Shown: piece after piece, positions 10,801-22,399 of the stretch
How the letters are laid out: every line of letters begins with the position of its first letter
How positions within the stretch are numbered: position 1 is the first letter of the stretch
Source: Symsagittifera roscoffensis
Taxonomy: Eukaryota; Xenacoelomorpha; Acoela; Convolutidae
Length of the DNA: 64,000 nt
Assembly: GCF_963678635.1 (NCBI RefSeq)
Contig: NC_087066.1
Coordinates: 10,010,723 to 10,074,722 of the forward strand
Direction of reading: 5' to 3'
The notes under the pieces: model-generated
The model's database searches: none
What the model was told of the DNA's origin: nothing
The model's input: only the letters and a program-made list of their open reading frames with translations
Program-made: the position numbers and the translations under genes

Positions 10801-13509
10801 CAGTCTTTGCTTCTCAAAACACATAAATATAAATTTTTACCTGGAATTCAGCTTCCTTCAAGCGATGTGACTATATAAGTTGTTTTTTTTCGCTTTTTCT
10901 TCGTTATTTTTCAATGCACGCGTGATTTAAATCGGATCATACAACACAGCTTAATTGTGTTCGAAAGAAACGTTGCTACAGCCAGTGTCGTGTTCTGTGT
11001 TTTAAGCATTAGACATGATATAACACAACTAACCTGTTTTTGAAAATAATACTGGTAAAATTGTAATTGCTTTCTGTTTTTTCAATGAGTCATTGCTTTC
11101 TGTTTTTTCAAGAAAAAGAAGCAAAAACGGATCAAAAACAGCATTCGATTGTTTTTTCAATAAGACATTCTTCTCCAAACCACACCTGCCAGCAATTGTT
11201 TCGATTGTTGACCGTTTTATGTTTGACTTCTGAATCTGCAACGCAGTTTCAGAAAATTGTGGATGCCTATTTCAAGTCAGAAACTGAAAAAATTCGTAAA
11301 CAAGGGAAACCAAATAATTTGATGTGACTTTTTAATATGGTTTAATGTGACTTCTTGTTCATAATTTCTGCTAAACATTGCCCGATTGCGCTAATTAGAG
11401 TTTGGTATCTAGAACTAAAACAGAGCTCTAAGCAAATGATTCTTATGACTATTCAAGTTCTCTTTTAGACAGCTTTAGCCAAAAGAGTAAAACTTTGAAT
11501 CTAAAACTATCGCAGAGCAAAAGTTTCACAACGGAAATCTAAAATTGTTTTGCTTATCTTGATTCTTAAAATAAAACGTTTCAAAACTAATTCTAACAGA
11601 GATGTAAGCACAATGCGGCAAGACCTGAATTGCAGTTTCTTATTTGAGGTTTCTGACCCTATAAAACAATCCGAGCTTATAATTCTCAATACCAATTGTG
11701 AGAATCAAAGCGACTTTACTTTAAATGGATTCGGCACCATAAAGTCAGTAAAAATCAAAGCTTTAATTGCGATTATTTATGCAGAACTATCGAACGAAAT
11801 AACATGCACGCGGCTGATTGCGGTTTAGATTTCAACAGAAATAACCTCGCCGTTAATCTCGATTTTTATTTGAACTTGATAACTAACCTACTGGCATGAT
11901 TCATATAAGCAAATAAAAAAGATAAAAAAATTTTCCAAATTTGAACCTGATCTTGAAAATATTTTTGTCACTATTTGGAGGAAATTAAATCCGAATATGG
12001 AATGAAAACTGGTTGTGACCAAAAAAATCATCTAATCAGTTTCATTTAAATACCAATCAGTTTAAAATAAAACTTTTAAAAAATTTTTTCTAAGCATTTA
12101 AAACTCATCATTCTAAAAATTGTTGACATACAACGCAATGTCTGAAAGGTTTTTCAGCCCCTAGTCCTACCATAGCAACCAGCAAAATCAGTAATTATTC
12201 CAGAACTAAATTGCTACTGACAACATATTTTAAGCGTGATTCAAAACTGCTTTTTTAAAAAAGTCTCCTGTAGGCTGAGAGGAGACGTCGTTTCTCAAAA
12301 ATTTTATAAAAATTTTTTTAATTCCATCTTTATTAAACATTTTTATAAAGCTATAGTGCAAAAAAATTGCACAACAGTTTTTTTTGTCAACCTGATTTCT
12401 ATTTGGCACTTTTATTTTAAGAACCTGTTACTTTTTGATGCCTTCCGACTCTATTCTGGTGCGATTGCACTCTTTCTAATTTTTGTCGACTTTCCATTCG
12501 TATCAAATTCTTAATTCTTCTCTATATTCAAAATCGAGTGGAGTAAAAATTAAACAGAGTAATAGAGCAAACTGTTTAGTTGTTTTGTACTTTTTTTTAT
12601 CCGATTTCCGCTTCTTTTTTTTCTTTTTTTTTCATGGACGAAATAAACGTCCCGACAACTTGGACTCTGGGAAATTTTTCTGAAAAGTTTGACTAGCGAC
12701 CTTATTAATATCCAGCAAATGTTTCCCTATCTACTATCAGGAGCTTATATTTCAAGGTCTTCTAAAAACGGTGGTAGTTTTTACGTTTCAGTTTTCGGTT
12801 TTCATTGCCATAAAATTTTTCATCCATCGCTCCGAGAAAATTTCATCTATCCGTAATTGATGCTGCTGGCAGTTTTTGAGTTTGATGCTTTGAGCATATT
12901 CATCTCGCTGAGATTTTTTTTGCGTTTAAGATAATACTTAAGGCTAGATATTACTAGTATATGTTTCTCTTTGGAATATTAGAAGAAATGGAAGGACGCT
13001 GAAAACAATATAGCTATTATAATGGTTTAAGAATGATTAAAGAGTAAAACAGTGTGCTTTTCTAATAAGGAATTTTCTTTTGTTGCCTTCAATTGATACC
13101 ATGTAGCGTGTTTCTCTTTCGAACGCGTGAATGAGGGACTACTTCTCAAGCTAATCAAAATGCTTTCTAAATGATTAGTTTTACCAATTAAATTGAGAAT
13201 GTCTCCTATGGCCTAAACTAGTAATTTGTACTCTTAAATGAGTTACTACTATGGTTAATAGTCGACATAATTTCAATTAGGAAACTCGTATTTAAAAAGA
13301 GTCAAAGTATTCAGAGGTTATTTTGTGATGATGCTATGAATCAGAGTGCTTAAACATAAGACTTAATCAGTTTGGGCTTTTGTCCAGGACACCAAGTTGA
13401 GGTAATTTTTTAACAGTGGTGCTACGTGTAGTTGTTATCGACGTCACTCAAGACCTTTCAAAGCAAACATGTTTCTCCAAGTTACATTTATTTCGCATTT
13501 TATCTGTTT
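7802..13509. other. Long non-coding interval with scattered repeats
   Basis: I see no gene I can support. There is a strongly decayed R1 copy at about 8363-8625. A ~36-bp direct repeat at 10137 and 10247 (AAAAAGTTCTTTAAAAATTC then GATGAAACCATTT) is separated by about 110 bp. Another weak palindromic patch containing 'tgtatgactagcattttt' lies near 9570 and recurs near 10085. Open frames at 11067-11327, 11550-11828 and 12236-12514 are compositionally biased and match nothing I know. Confidence 0.35.
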
Positions 13510-13710
13510 TTGTTCCAACTTTCGAAAAAAATTACGGATTTTTTTTTTGCTTGGAGTGGTTTTTTTATTCAGTCACTTTTCGATTTTTCAACTAAGCAGT
13601 TCTGAAAAAAAGTACACCATCTGAAAAATACCGTGTTCCTGAGCTCAATGTTGTTGTTTTTTTACCTGTGATTCTTTTTGTTGAAATTAGAGGGGGGTTG
13701 GGGTTAATAT
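13510..13710 (+). repeat. R1 repeat, 5' fragment, diverged
   Basis: TGTTCCAACTTTCG, then 'cttggagtggtttttttattcag', 'tttttcaact' and 'cacctgtgat'-like segments appear in the same order as in R1. The 3' half is missing. Confidence 0.45.
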
Positions 13711-13759
13711 ATTGCGTTTAATAACAAGTGCAAGCGGCGGACTATTGCGATCCAAACTG

Positions 13760-14830
13760 AAGAGAAAATAATCGATTATACTATAATTATAATCGTACTT
13801 TTACTAAAGTTATAATCAATTATAAGCACCAATTTTAGATGCTTAAACGATTTATAATCCATTATAATGATAACTTGTTTGGTGACTTTTTAATGAATAT
13901 ATTCAATTATAATTTTTCCAGAATTTTTTTAAAATTTCTTATATTCTATTATAATCTATTATAAAAATTATCTATCAAAATTATATTTCACAGGAAAAAC
14001 CAATTATGATGGATTATAAATTAGCTATTCGGCATGAGAACACAGTAAAAATCAGAAAGAAGTAAGAATCAGTACACAAGGGATGGATCTAGGATTTTCG
14101 CGAGGGTCTCCAAAGCCCTATCAAGCCTGATCTGATTGATTCCAAGCTCGCTAATGCATTAAAAAGACCTTTTTTGGTAAAATTTTATGCGCCGCAGACA
14201 AAATTTTAAAAAAAGGGGCCAAAAAAGGCATTTTTAGGCACTTTTTGGAAAAATTTGACCAAAAAATTGCATTTTTCGGCGCGCACCTCCCTCAAAATTA
14301 AAATATATTAGGCACCGTTAAAACATTTTAGTGTCAGTAAGCAAAAAATGAATATCTGAAAAAAGTGGGGACCTCAAAATAGTGGGGTGAAATGGGGAGA
14401 CCTTTTGGGTCGGCAGGGGATCGAATCCCTGAGGGGAGGGTGGTGTCGCCCCCCCCCCCCCCACGACGCGCCCTTCATAAATCCGCTGGTGGCTATAAAT
14501 ACAAAATTACAGTTTCTGTTAGTTTGGTAACTAACTGAAAAGCACACAAAACAAAACAAAACTAAAACAAAATGAAGCGATGACGTTTGTTGAATAATAA
14601 TTGAATATAATCCATTATAATGGATTATAATTCAAAAAAGTTTGAAAAAAAAATTCCATAAAATGATCGATTATAATAGATTATAACCGATTATAATGAT
14701 TTTTATAGTTTCGAAAAATAGTAACATTATAATCCATTTTTAATCGATTATAATCAATTCTTTTTGAGTTTTTATCGAGGCTGACAGCAAAAATCCATTA
14801 TAATCCACTTTTTATTCTTTTTACTGAGTG
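13760..14830. repeat. AT-palindromic repeat field enclosing a P-family element
   Basis: The outer parts (13760-14040 and 14590-14830) consist of many variants of ATTATAATCGATTATAATCC and related palindromic ATTATAAT words. The centre (14079-14492) is a GC-richer P-family element. The same arrangement of AT-palindromic flanks with a GC-rich core recurs at 18650-19600. Confidence 0.5.
14079..14492 (+). mobile_element. P-family MITE-like element, copy 1
   Basis: It shares with the copy at 22031-22393 the start GGATGGATCTAGGATTTTCG, the 'gcgccgcagacaaaatttt' block, 'aaaaaaggcatttttaggca', 'tttttcggcgcg', 'ctccctcaaaatta', 'gaccttttgggtcggcaggg' and 'gatcgaatccctgag'. It carries a 14-nt C run at about 14449-14462. 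The right end (ATAAATCCGC) is complementary to the left GCGGATC-type end. No protein is encoded. Confidence 0.55.
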
Positions 14831-14964
14831 CGGGATAGCAGTTGACATCGAATTTGATTCATTGCAGCATTTTCTGCCCCTAATTAATAGTTCATGCAGT
14901 TTTCCACAAATCTTGTAACGCAGCTGTTTTTCATGTCCTTAAAAACTTGATGGGTTCATCCAAT

Positions 14965-15183
14965 TCCAAACTCAATTAACCAATAAAAAATCTCAATTTA
15001 CGCTGATTCGGCTCAATTTGCCTCATTTGTCATTCCGGCTATCATTAATTTTATCATGAGTTAAGATATGAACAGCATTCATTTTCACATGCTTCCCTGT
15101 TTTTTTTCATGATCAGTGCCTGTAGGCCACCAGGATTTTTAATTCGCATGATCATTTTAACAACCTTTAAGCACTTCAATCAA
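14965..15183 (-). repeat. Dispersed repeat, uninterrupted partner of 4368-4850
   Basis: This is the reverse-complement paralogue of 4368-4850 and lacks the 201-bp MITE. It therefore serves as the empty-site control for that insertion. Confidence 0.6.
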
Positions 15184-15420
15184 GTGTGAGTGTCTCGAGT
15201 GAGTACCGAGCGCAAATATTCCGTTACTTTTGTTACAATATTGGGAACAATATTGTGACGCATATCGTTCCCCTGCTATGTAATGACAACAAAATTAGTT
15301 TGCCGAGCAATTACTATTTTACACTGTATCATTTTAAGTCTTATGGAAAAACATTAGATTTGAACATCTAGCCTTGCGAAAAATAGGTTCAACTAATTGA
15401 CATGATATAAAAAAAGCTTT

Positions 15421-15884
15421 TTGTTCCGACTTTGGATACGAAATTAACGGAATATTTGTGCTCGAGATGGGTTTTTTTCTTCAGATAAACTTCGACTTTT
15501 TAACTAGCCATTTTTGACGGGATTTTTTTTTATATCAATCAAAAGAGTTTGCTGTCTTGAGCTTAAATTCGAAAAGATATTTCACTTGTGGTAATTTTTC
15601 CTAAAGTTACGAAGGCTTAAAATTTCCATTTCGGCCAAATTGGGACAATCAACGTCTGATATATTTTGCAATATTAATGGGTAAGTGGAAATTTAATCGG
15701 TCTTATAAATCGTTCCAAATTGGCTGAGTGAAGCTTAATTGCCATAATTGATTTGCTATAAGGAGAGAATTCTTTTGATTTTTATATGGCGAGTGGGGGA
15801 TGATTTTTATTTGTTTTTACTTCTCCATAAACCGTAAAAGGCAGTCGGAACAGTCGGTGCTTCGCCCTGATACGAGCACTCTTG
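15421..15884 (+). repeat. R1 repeat, copy in inverted pair (left arm)
   Basis: It begins TTGTTCCGAC and ends GAGCACTCTTG, with nearly all R1 landmarks present. Directly after its end, another R1 copy starts in the opposite orientation (15885-16282). Together they form a tail-to-tail inverted repeat of nearly 0.9 kb. Confidence 0.65.
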
Positions 15885-16282
15885 TTTTAATTTGAAATTT
15901 TGCAAAAATCATGCCCCCGCACGCCATATATGGTACAAATTTATAGAATTTGCTCCTAGTGACAAATCAATTATGGCAACTAAGCTTCCTTCAATCAATT
16001 TGGAAAAATTTTTAAGACGGATTGAATCTCTGCTTACGCGTTAATAGCGCGAAATATATCGCGCGTTATTATAGTCCCAAATTGGCTAAAATGTCAATTT
16101 TGAACCCCTATTACTTTACGCTAAACGATCACAAGTAAAATATATTTTCAAATTTAAGCTTAGCACAACAATACCTTTTGAATGATACAAAATTTCCGTC
16201 AAATTTGGCTAGTTAAAAAGCAAATTTTTGTCTGAAGAAAAAAAAACCCACCACGAGCTCAAAACCACGAAATACGGAACAA
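15885..16282 (-). repeat. R1 repeat, right arm of inverted pair
   Basis: Read on the minus strand it runs from near 'TTGTTCCGTATTTCG' at 16282 through the GCTCGTGGTGGG-like motif, 'aactagcc' and 'gcgcgatatatttcgcgc' to 'ccatatatggcgtgcgggggcatg' near 15935. It lacks the 3' hairpin, so the fusion with the left arm removed its last ~100 bp. Confidence 0.6.
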
Positions 16283-17405
16283 CCATTTCGATTCAAACTG
16301 TAATATAAAATATGCGAAAATCTATTGAATCTTGCTCCAACAGAAAGTTTCCTCTCTAGTTGAAGAACTGAACATTTTTACTAACCGAATCGTTTGATAT
16401 CGTTCTTTGCGGCGCTGCCAATGCCAATTAGAGCTACTGCGCTGCTTGTATTAGGTTAAACAAGACTGCTCGTATATCAGGGCAAAACCCTGAATGTTCC
16501 GACAGTCCCTTAATTCATATTGAATAGTTTTTGGGAAACGAAAATAATGAAAACTTATAAAATTTAGGTAGCCTCAATTCAAATTAGAGCTTTTTTGTTG
16601 TTCGGGATAATCCGCCATGCATGAATGTTTCGTGTTACGCTCTCAGCAAAATGAATAAATTCTTTAAAACGCGCATAATTTAGTCCAGAACATGATCATT
16701 TTGGCAATTTCCAAACCCCCAGAAATTTACAAAAAATAATCGGAGGAAAAATATCTTTTTAAAATCGAACTCAGGAAGTCAATATCTTCAATGGGTATAA
16801 ATAATTTTTGTCGAAAACTATTATTTCGATCGGCGAAATTTGATTGAATGAAAAAACCACACCGAGCATAAATATTCCGTTTTCTTCGAAATTCGGAACA
16901 ACAAGACTGCTCGTATCAGGGCGAATTTTACGCTAAATGATCACAATTAAAATGTATTTCCAAATTTAAGCTTAGCACAACAATACCTTTTGAATGATAC
17001 AAAATTTCCGTCAAGTTTGGCTACTTAAAAAGCGAAATTTTCTCTGAAGAAAAAAAACCACCACGAGCACAAAGTCCACGAAAGTCGGAACAACAATTTC
17101 GATTCAAACTGTAATATAAAATATGCGAAAATCTTCATAAAAATTGATGATTTTTATCACTCAAAATGCTAAAAAGTGTTATTGAATGTTGCTCCAACAG
17201 AAAGTTTCCTCTCCAGTTGAAGAACTGAACATTTTTACTAACCGAATCGTTTGATATCGTTCTTTGCGGCGCTGCCAATGTCAATTAGAGCTAATGCGCT
17301 GCTTGTATTAGGTTAAACAAGACTGCTCGTATATCAGGGCAAAACCCTGAATGTTCCGACTGTCCCCTAATTCATATTGAATAGTTTTTGGGAAACGAAA
17401 ATAAT
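16130..17405 (+). repeat. Direct duplication of ~420-480 bp (16130-16545 and 16926-17405)
   Basis: Two stretches about 795 bp apart share long identical blocks. Examples are 'atcgtttgatatcgttctttgcggcgctgcc', 'cagaaagtttcctct', 'gaagaactgaacatttttac' and 'ttcatattgaatagtttttgg', each quoted in part. Both include an R1 3'-terminal fragment reading AAACAAGACTGCTCGTATAT on the plus strand. The second copy carries ~45 extra bases near 17130-17185. An R1 5' end directly abuts an R1 3' end at 16893-16910. Confidence 0.6.
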
Positions 17406-17847
17406 GAAAACAATACAAAAAAATCGTTACAAAAAATCGATGTTGAAAAATACTTTTTCAAGAGCCGATTTGGTCCTAATAGTCAGAACAATAACAGATT
17501 TTGTTTCAGGCGTATAGTTTAAAAGTCAAAACAAATATTTTTATTTTGTCAACCATGAAAAGATGATGAAATGTTTGCGTTTTCTGCCGCTTTTCGAAGA
17601 AAATGACAGATAATTTGTAATCAGAATGATTTTTGCTTAGACAATAACCAAATTGTTTCACCAGCAATTTCTTGTGAATCTCAGAACACGCTTCAAGTTA
17701 TTGATAGTCTGAGATTAAGAACATATAAGTGAGATCGTTTTTCGTAAAGTGATGGAGGAGGAGGACCCGGGCTGAGGTGTTCGACTCATGATTCGTCCGA
17801 TTTTCGTCGCAAATTAAGATGGCCGAAAGAACACAAAACTCGAACAA

Positions 17848-17990
17848 AGTCGAATCAAGGGTCAAACAGTGTCGTATCATGAGTCGAACAGGGTCGATAG
17901 AGTCGAACAGGGTCGAATCATGAGTCGAACAGGGTCGAATAATGAGTCGAACAGGGTCGAATCAAGAGTCGAACAGGGTCGCAACATAAT
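17848..17990 (+). repeat. 22-bp tandem repeat, about six units
   Basis: Units are variants of GAGTCGAACAGGGTCGAATC plus two bases. The most regular part is 17917-17983. The array opens short chance reading frames on both strands (SNRVE-type and CSTLDS-type repeats), which I do not regard as genes. Confidence 0.7.
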
Positions 17991-18649
17991 TTTGGGTCGC
18001 GGAAAGTCGCAACATGGGTCGCGCGAAGCTGAAGTAATGGAATTGTTGTCGGACTTTTTTGTTTGCATAAGCGTTATACAGACGTAGATCGCAAAATCAT
18101 CCAGTATATACGTATTTTTAATGTGCAGTTAGCTAGATCAACAAATTTGCTGATCATATACAGGACCGCCACGAGAAGGCCTACACATGGTCCCAACGTT
18201 GAATGTAAGCAATCTTTTTAGGGCAACAACAAATTCGTTACCACAAAAACTGAAAGCTAGAAAACATCAAAACCAAACATAAATCAGATAGGTTAAATGA
18301 ACATTACGAAAAGCGAAAACTAAACGAAACACACTTACCACGAAGCTAAAAATAGAGGGGAGTTGAAAGCTGCTATTTTGGTGAAATCATTGCATTCTTA
18401 TGACTCATAAAGGGAAACTAAATCCAGTCCTAACCCGAACCGAGAGTTTTTTACTACTGACCTGAAATAATTTATATCTAATTTAAATTTCTGGTCAGAA
18501 TATCTTTATGAAATGTTTAAATAAAGCAGGGAGTTTCTTTAAAATCTTTCTCGAACCGAAGTTTCCTGGACTAAAATTGATTTCAATAGATTTTTGATGA
18601 CAAAAAGGTTTTCTATATAACTGATTTCATCGCACACTTAGATAAATTA

Positions 18650-19600
18650 AGGGTTTTTTAATCCATTTTAATCGATTTTTTTTTCGAAAAAAATTCATCA
18701 AAATCCATTATAACCCATTTTTGTTTTCAATATTTAATTGATTTTTTGTTCATAATATTCATAAATTTTGTAAGTAATGACTCTACTTTTTGCAACTTTC
18801 TCAAAACTCAAATATACACGTTCATCTAGGGGCGGCCAATATGTAGTATATTTGATGAGACCAATATGTACTAATTTTCCAAGAACTTTGTAGTAATTTC
18901 CCAAAAATGGCAATTTTGACCAGTTTTTTTTTCAAATTAGCCTGCAGCGCTAAAATTTTAGTCAAAATTTGTTTTTTTTTAGTGTTGTGGGAGAGCTCGG
19001 AAATCAACTTGGCCTACCTGAGAAGAATTCGACTAAATTTTCGAATTTTTTTGAAAGTCCCACTCACATCCCCCTTCACGACCCCCAGAACACCTCCACC
19101 CCCCTCCGCACCACTCCAACCCCTGCACGTTCACCCATACTACACTATTACCTATCCAGGTGGGGATGTTAAGTGTTTAGTGGGGGTGTGGTAAACGCGT
19201 GGGGAGGGTGGTTTGACTTTTTTTTATAAATTTTCATAAACGCGATTGAAAGTGGGACACAGTTGAAATTTAACAAGAGAAGAAAATAAGTAACTTAAGA
19301 TTTACATCATTAAGTAAAATGAAAACAGTACACCGAAAGATTTTTTAAAAATGGAATATAATCCTATATAATCAATTAAAATTGATTATTTTTTGTTTAT
19401 AAAAACTTTTGAAAATAAGTTGAAAGTAATTGAATTTAATCGAAAATAATTGACTATATTGAGATTTATTGCATAAAAAATAGTATCATTATTGTACATT
19501 TTTAATCAATTATAATAGATTATTTTTGTTATTTTATAGAGACTGACAAATAAAATCCAATCTAGTCGATTATTATCTATGAAATTTTAGTGCGGATTAT
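18650..19600. repeat. AT-palindromic field with inverted P-like core
   Basis: Flanks (18650-18770 and 19340-19600) contain 'aatccattataa' and 'ataatcaattaaaattgatta' type words. The core 18829-19210 begins CTAGGGGCGGCC. On the minus strand it shows a 'gcgctgcaggc-aatttgaaaaaaaaact-gtcaaaatt-ccatttttgg' block that parallels the P family. The C-rich stretch 19060-19140 and the G-rich stretch 19150-19215 are specific to this copy. Confidence 0.4.
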
Positions 19601-19656
19601 TTTTTTTTCTCTGATCAGAAAATAGCTAAATCTGGGCTATTTCTAGCTTAAAAAAA

Positions 19657-19733
19657 GTCTTCTGGTGGGGCTCAAACCCACGACGTTCAATTTTGTAGTC
19701 GTTTTTGCTAACCGCTAGACCACATGCTTTGCC
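19657..19733 (-). other. tRNA-like element (boxes A and B present, acceptor stem absent)
   Basis: On the minus strand TGGTCTAGCGG (19712-19722) is a perfect match to the polymerase III box A consensus. GGTTTGAGCCC (19668-19678) is a near match to box B, sits in a good T-arm (GTGGG TTTGAGC CCCAC), and is spaced as in a tRNA. The 5' and 3' ends do not pair into a 7-bp acceptor stem, and the anticodon arm is irregular. I read this as a tRNA pseudogene or the head of a tRNA-derived SINE, not a functional tRNA. Confidence 0.45.
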
Positions 19734-19799
19734 AAAGAGTAATAGTTTTAGCAATCTAAGAAGTGTTATTTTGCTTTGTATTGCTTCTGTTATTGTGTA

Positions 19800-21470
19800 T
19801 ACTCGATGAATTTTTATTTCAATACGGTTGAGCAGTGAACTGATTTCTTGTTAGTTCTTTCCAGAATATTTTTATTTCTAAACAAGAAAAAAATAGATCA
19901 TGTCTGCACAGAAAATACGTGAAAACTTGGCTAGATAATCTATATAAAACTTCTATCTAGAAAAACAGCCTCCGTTGGATACGGGTAGGACATTCCAATT
20001 TGAATAAAGACAAGTTAAATAATCAAAATTATTTATTTTCGTGTAAAGTAAAAAAGATTATACATATTTTTACCCTTTTTGAGTGACAATTGAGACACCT
20101 ATAGGAACAGCTGGAACTAAAAGGGCTTTGCAATCATACGTTAATTTTCATATCAATTAGACCAATTTAGACGCCATGACAAAAATTCATACATGAGGAA
20201 ATCATAGGGCTCAGATAAAACTCCATGGTTAGTTAAGGCAAATTAACTGATCCAACTTTCACGTTACTGGATGCAAACTTTTCACGCTCAGAGGATAATT
20301 GTTTAAGGCTCTGCCTTGTTACAAAAACTGGTTTTATTTTTTATCTATGGCGCTCAAGTCACACATTTTTCCGTGTATGTACAAAACAGTCCATCAAAAA
20401 CAGTTCAATACAATTGAAATAGTCACCGCCGCAGTCGCGCCAACATGTTGCGAGCTTGCCAACAGAGGTTAGGACTCGATACGAAAATTAGAGCCGGTTA
20501 TCGAAACGCGAGTCGCGCCCACCGGCGACCATATACCAGATTGTTTTGTATCAGACTGTTTTTTTTCGTTGATTACATGATTTTTCGGACTGTTTTGCAC
20601 CATTTTTTCAGTGAAGCTAAAAATTCATTTCCGAAAGCGCTGAATGACTCAAGCATTGAAATGCGGCAACTATTAACAAGGTAATGGCAATAATGACAGT
20701 TGAGCTTCTGTTGAAATCTTGCCGTTCCACCTGAAACCTCATGTTTTTGTGAGGGGAGGAAAAATCAAAGGCAATTTCATCAATTCAAAGTTCGATTTGA
20801 CTTTAATTATAACCAATAACTGACACATTTCTTGGTAAGAAACAATTCTTTTGGTGCCTGAAATGTTTGGTTAACCTTGATTAAGTTTTGTAATAATGCC
20901 TCTACTTTTAGCATCTTTCAGCAAAAATTTTAGCAACTTACCATTCAGCAGTACCATTAGTTTTTATTGGACAATGGACCTTGATTCATTTCAAATAGAT
21001 CAACCTAAAACCCGCCTTATCTCAAAATAATCGAGTAAAATACACTCAAGAAATTCAATACAATCAAAGAGCAGCCCCACCTAAAACCTCATATTTTTGT
21101 GAGGGAGGAAAAATCAAAGGAAATTTCATCGCGTCAAAGTTCGATTTGACTTTAATTATAACCAATAATTGGCACACTTCTTTTTAAGAAACGATTCTCA
21201 TCAATTTTTTTTTGTGTTAGAAATGTTGTTTTTTAAATAAAACATAAAATCAATCATTAGGACGGAAAATTATTCAAAAGCACTGGCACAAGTAAAATGA
21301 AGTGTAACAAAAAATTTCAGCTTGAATATTAAAGGCAGTCGGAACAACCAAGGCGTCTTGTTTTTATTTTATAAATACTTATAAACAAGAAGTCAAAACT
21401 TGATGTTGAAACGTACCGACGTTAGTGAAAAATAAAACACAGTAGACGTCAGGGAAGACGTCGTCTGTGT
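19800..21470. other. No gene; contains a ~130-bp direct repeat
   Basis: Segments 20725-20860 and 21072-21215 are near-identical in parts. Both contain 'ccacct-aaacctcat-tttttgtgagg', 'ggaaaaatcaaagg' and 'tcaaagttcgatttgacttt', about 347 bp apart. A GC-richer patch at 20425-20530 has no recognisable content. An R1 3'-end fragment (GGCAGTCGGAACAACC) lies at about 21332. Confidence 0.5.
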
Positions 21471-21471
21471 A

Positions 21472-21595
21472 TCAAAATGTGTCAATTGTCAGTTTCAAAA
21501 TGTGTCAATTTCAAAATGTGTCAGTTTCAAAATGTGTCAATTTCAAAATGTGTCAGTTTCAAAATGTGTCAGTTTCAAAATGTTTCAATTGAAAC
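21472..21595 (+). repeat. 17-bp tandem repeat, about seven units
   Basis: Units are TTTCAAAATGTGTCARt variants (alternating 'caa' and 'cag'). The array runs directly up to the ORF at 21601. Confidence 0.75.
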
Positions 21596-21600
21596 TAAGA

Positions 21601-21741
21601 TGGCTCTTGGTGGCAATGGTTTTAACTATGGAGGTATGGACCCTTTTGGCACCGTGGAAGTGGTCAAGTTTGATGCTGACGACAAAAATGAGGAAAACTT
21701 ATCGAATCATACAATTTATACCTCTTTCTCCATTCCTTGAA
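21601..21741 (+). CDS. Short exon-like ORF, unrecognised
   Basis: An ATG directly after CTAAG opens 46 codons with balanced, protein-like composition: glycine-rich start (MALGGNGFNYGGMDPFG), then an acidic segment (FDADDKNEEN), stopping at TGA. It stands out from the repeats on either side. It could be a coding exon or a remnant. The family is unknown. Confidence 0.25.
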
Positions 21742-22030
21742 ACTAACTAAGGGGAGTTTTCATTTTTTAGCAAAATAATTTATCACGTAAGGATTTCGTT
21801 GTATCAAGGCTTCTCCATCCTTCTTTCATGACAAGATTAAGTGCAAATTTTGACGCACTTGTTAAAAATTGAGTTCGTTAGGTCCCTCGTGCTGGGCTAT
21901 TTCATCTGCTGTTGCTAGAAAATGGGCACATTGAGGCCTTTTTGAAAAAATTGAGCTCATGCAGCTCCATACCGCAAAAATGGGGACCGAGAATTGGCCT
22001 CAGTTTGTTCAAAACGGTATGCTCATTCAC

Positions 22031-22393
22031 AGGGGCGGATCTAGCATTTTCTCGAGGGGGGCGGATTTCGTCGACCTTTTTTTTAAGGTCGACCCAATTG
22101 ATTTTTCGAGCTCTCCCTATGCACGGTTTGATCCGTTTTGGGCAAATTTTCTGCGCCGCAGGCAAAATTTTGAAAAAAAAAATAGTCCAAAAAAGGCGTT
22201 TTTAGGCTCTTTTTGGAAAATTTTGACCAAAAATTTGCGTTTTTTCGGCGCGGGCTCCCCCCTCAAAATTAGTAAATTTTAGGTTCGGTCGCCCAAAAAT
22301 GGATTTCTTAAAATGTACCAAAGGGGGGACCCTTTGGGTCAGCAGGGGGTCGAATCCCTGAGAGAGAGAGGCGTACCCACCAAATCCACCCCT
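22031..22393 (+). mobile_element. P-family MITE-like element, copy 2
   Basis: The ends are AGGGGCGGATCTAG and, inverted, AGGGGTGGATTTGG, giving terminal repeats of about 14 bp. Internally it shares about ten blocks with 14079-14492, including 'tgcgccgcaggcaaaatttt' and 'gaccctttgggtcagcaggg'. No target duplication is obvious. It encodes nothing. Confidence 0.6.
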
Positions 22394-22399
22394 ACTAAT

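Noticed and set aside
17869-18087. Repeat-encoded proteins on both strands
   Set aside because: They are by-products of the 22-bp tandem array. Both strands are open for the same reason.
18907-19194. 95-codon frame with a proline-rich end
   Set aside because: It derives from a C-rich low-complexity stretch inside a P-like repeat.
19657-19733. Functional tRNA gene
   Set aside because: There is no acceptor-stem pairing, and the anticodon arm is irregular.
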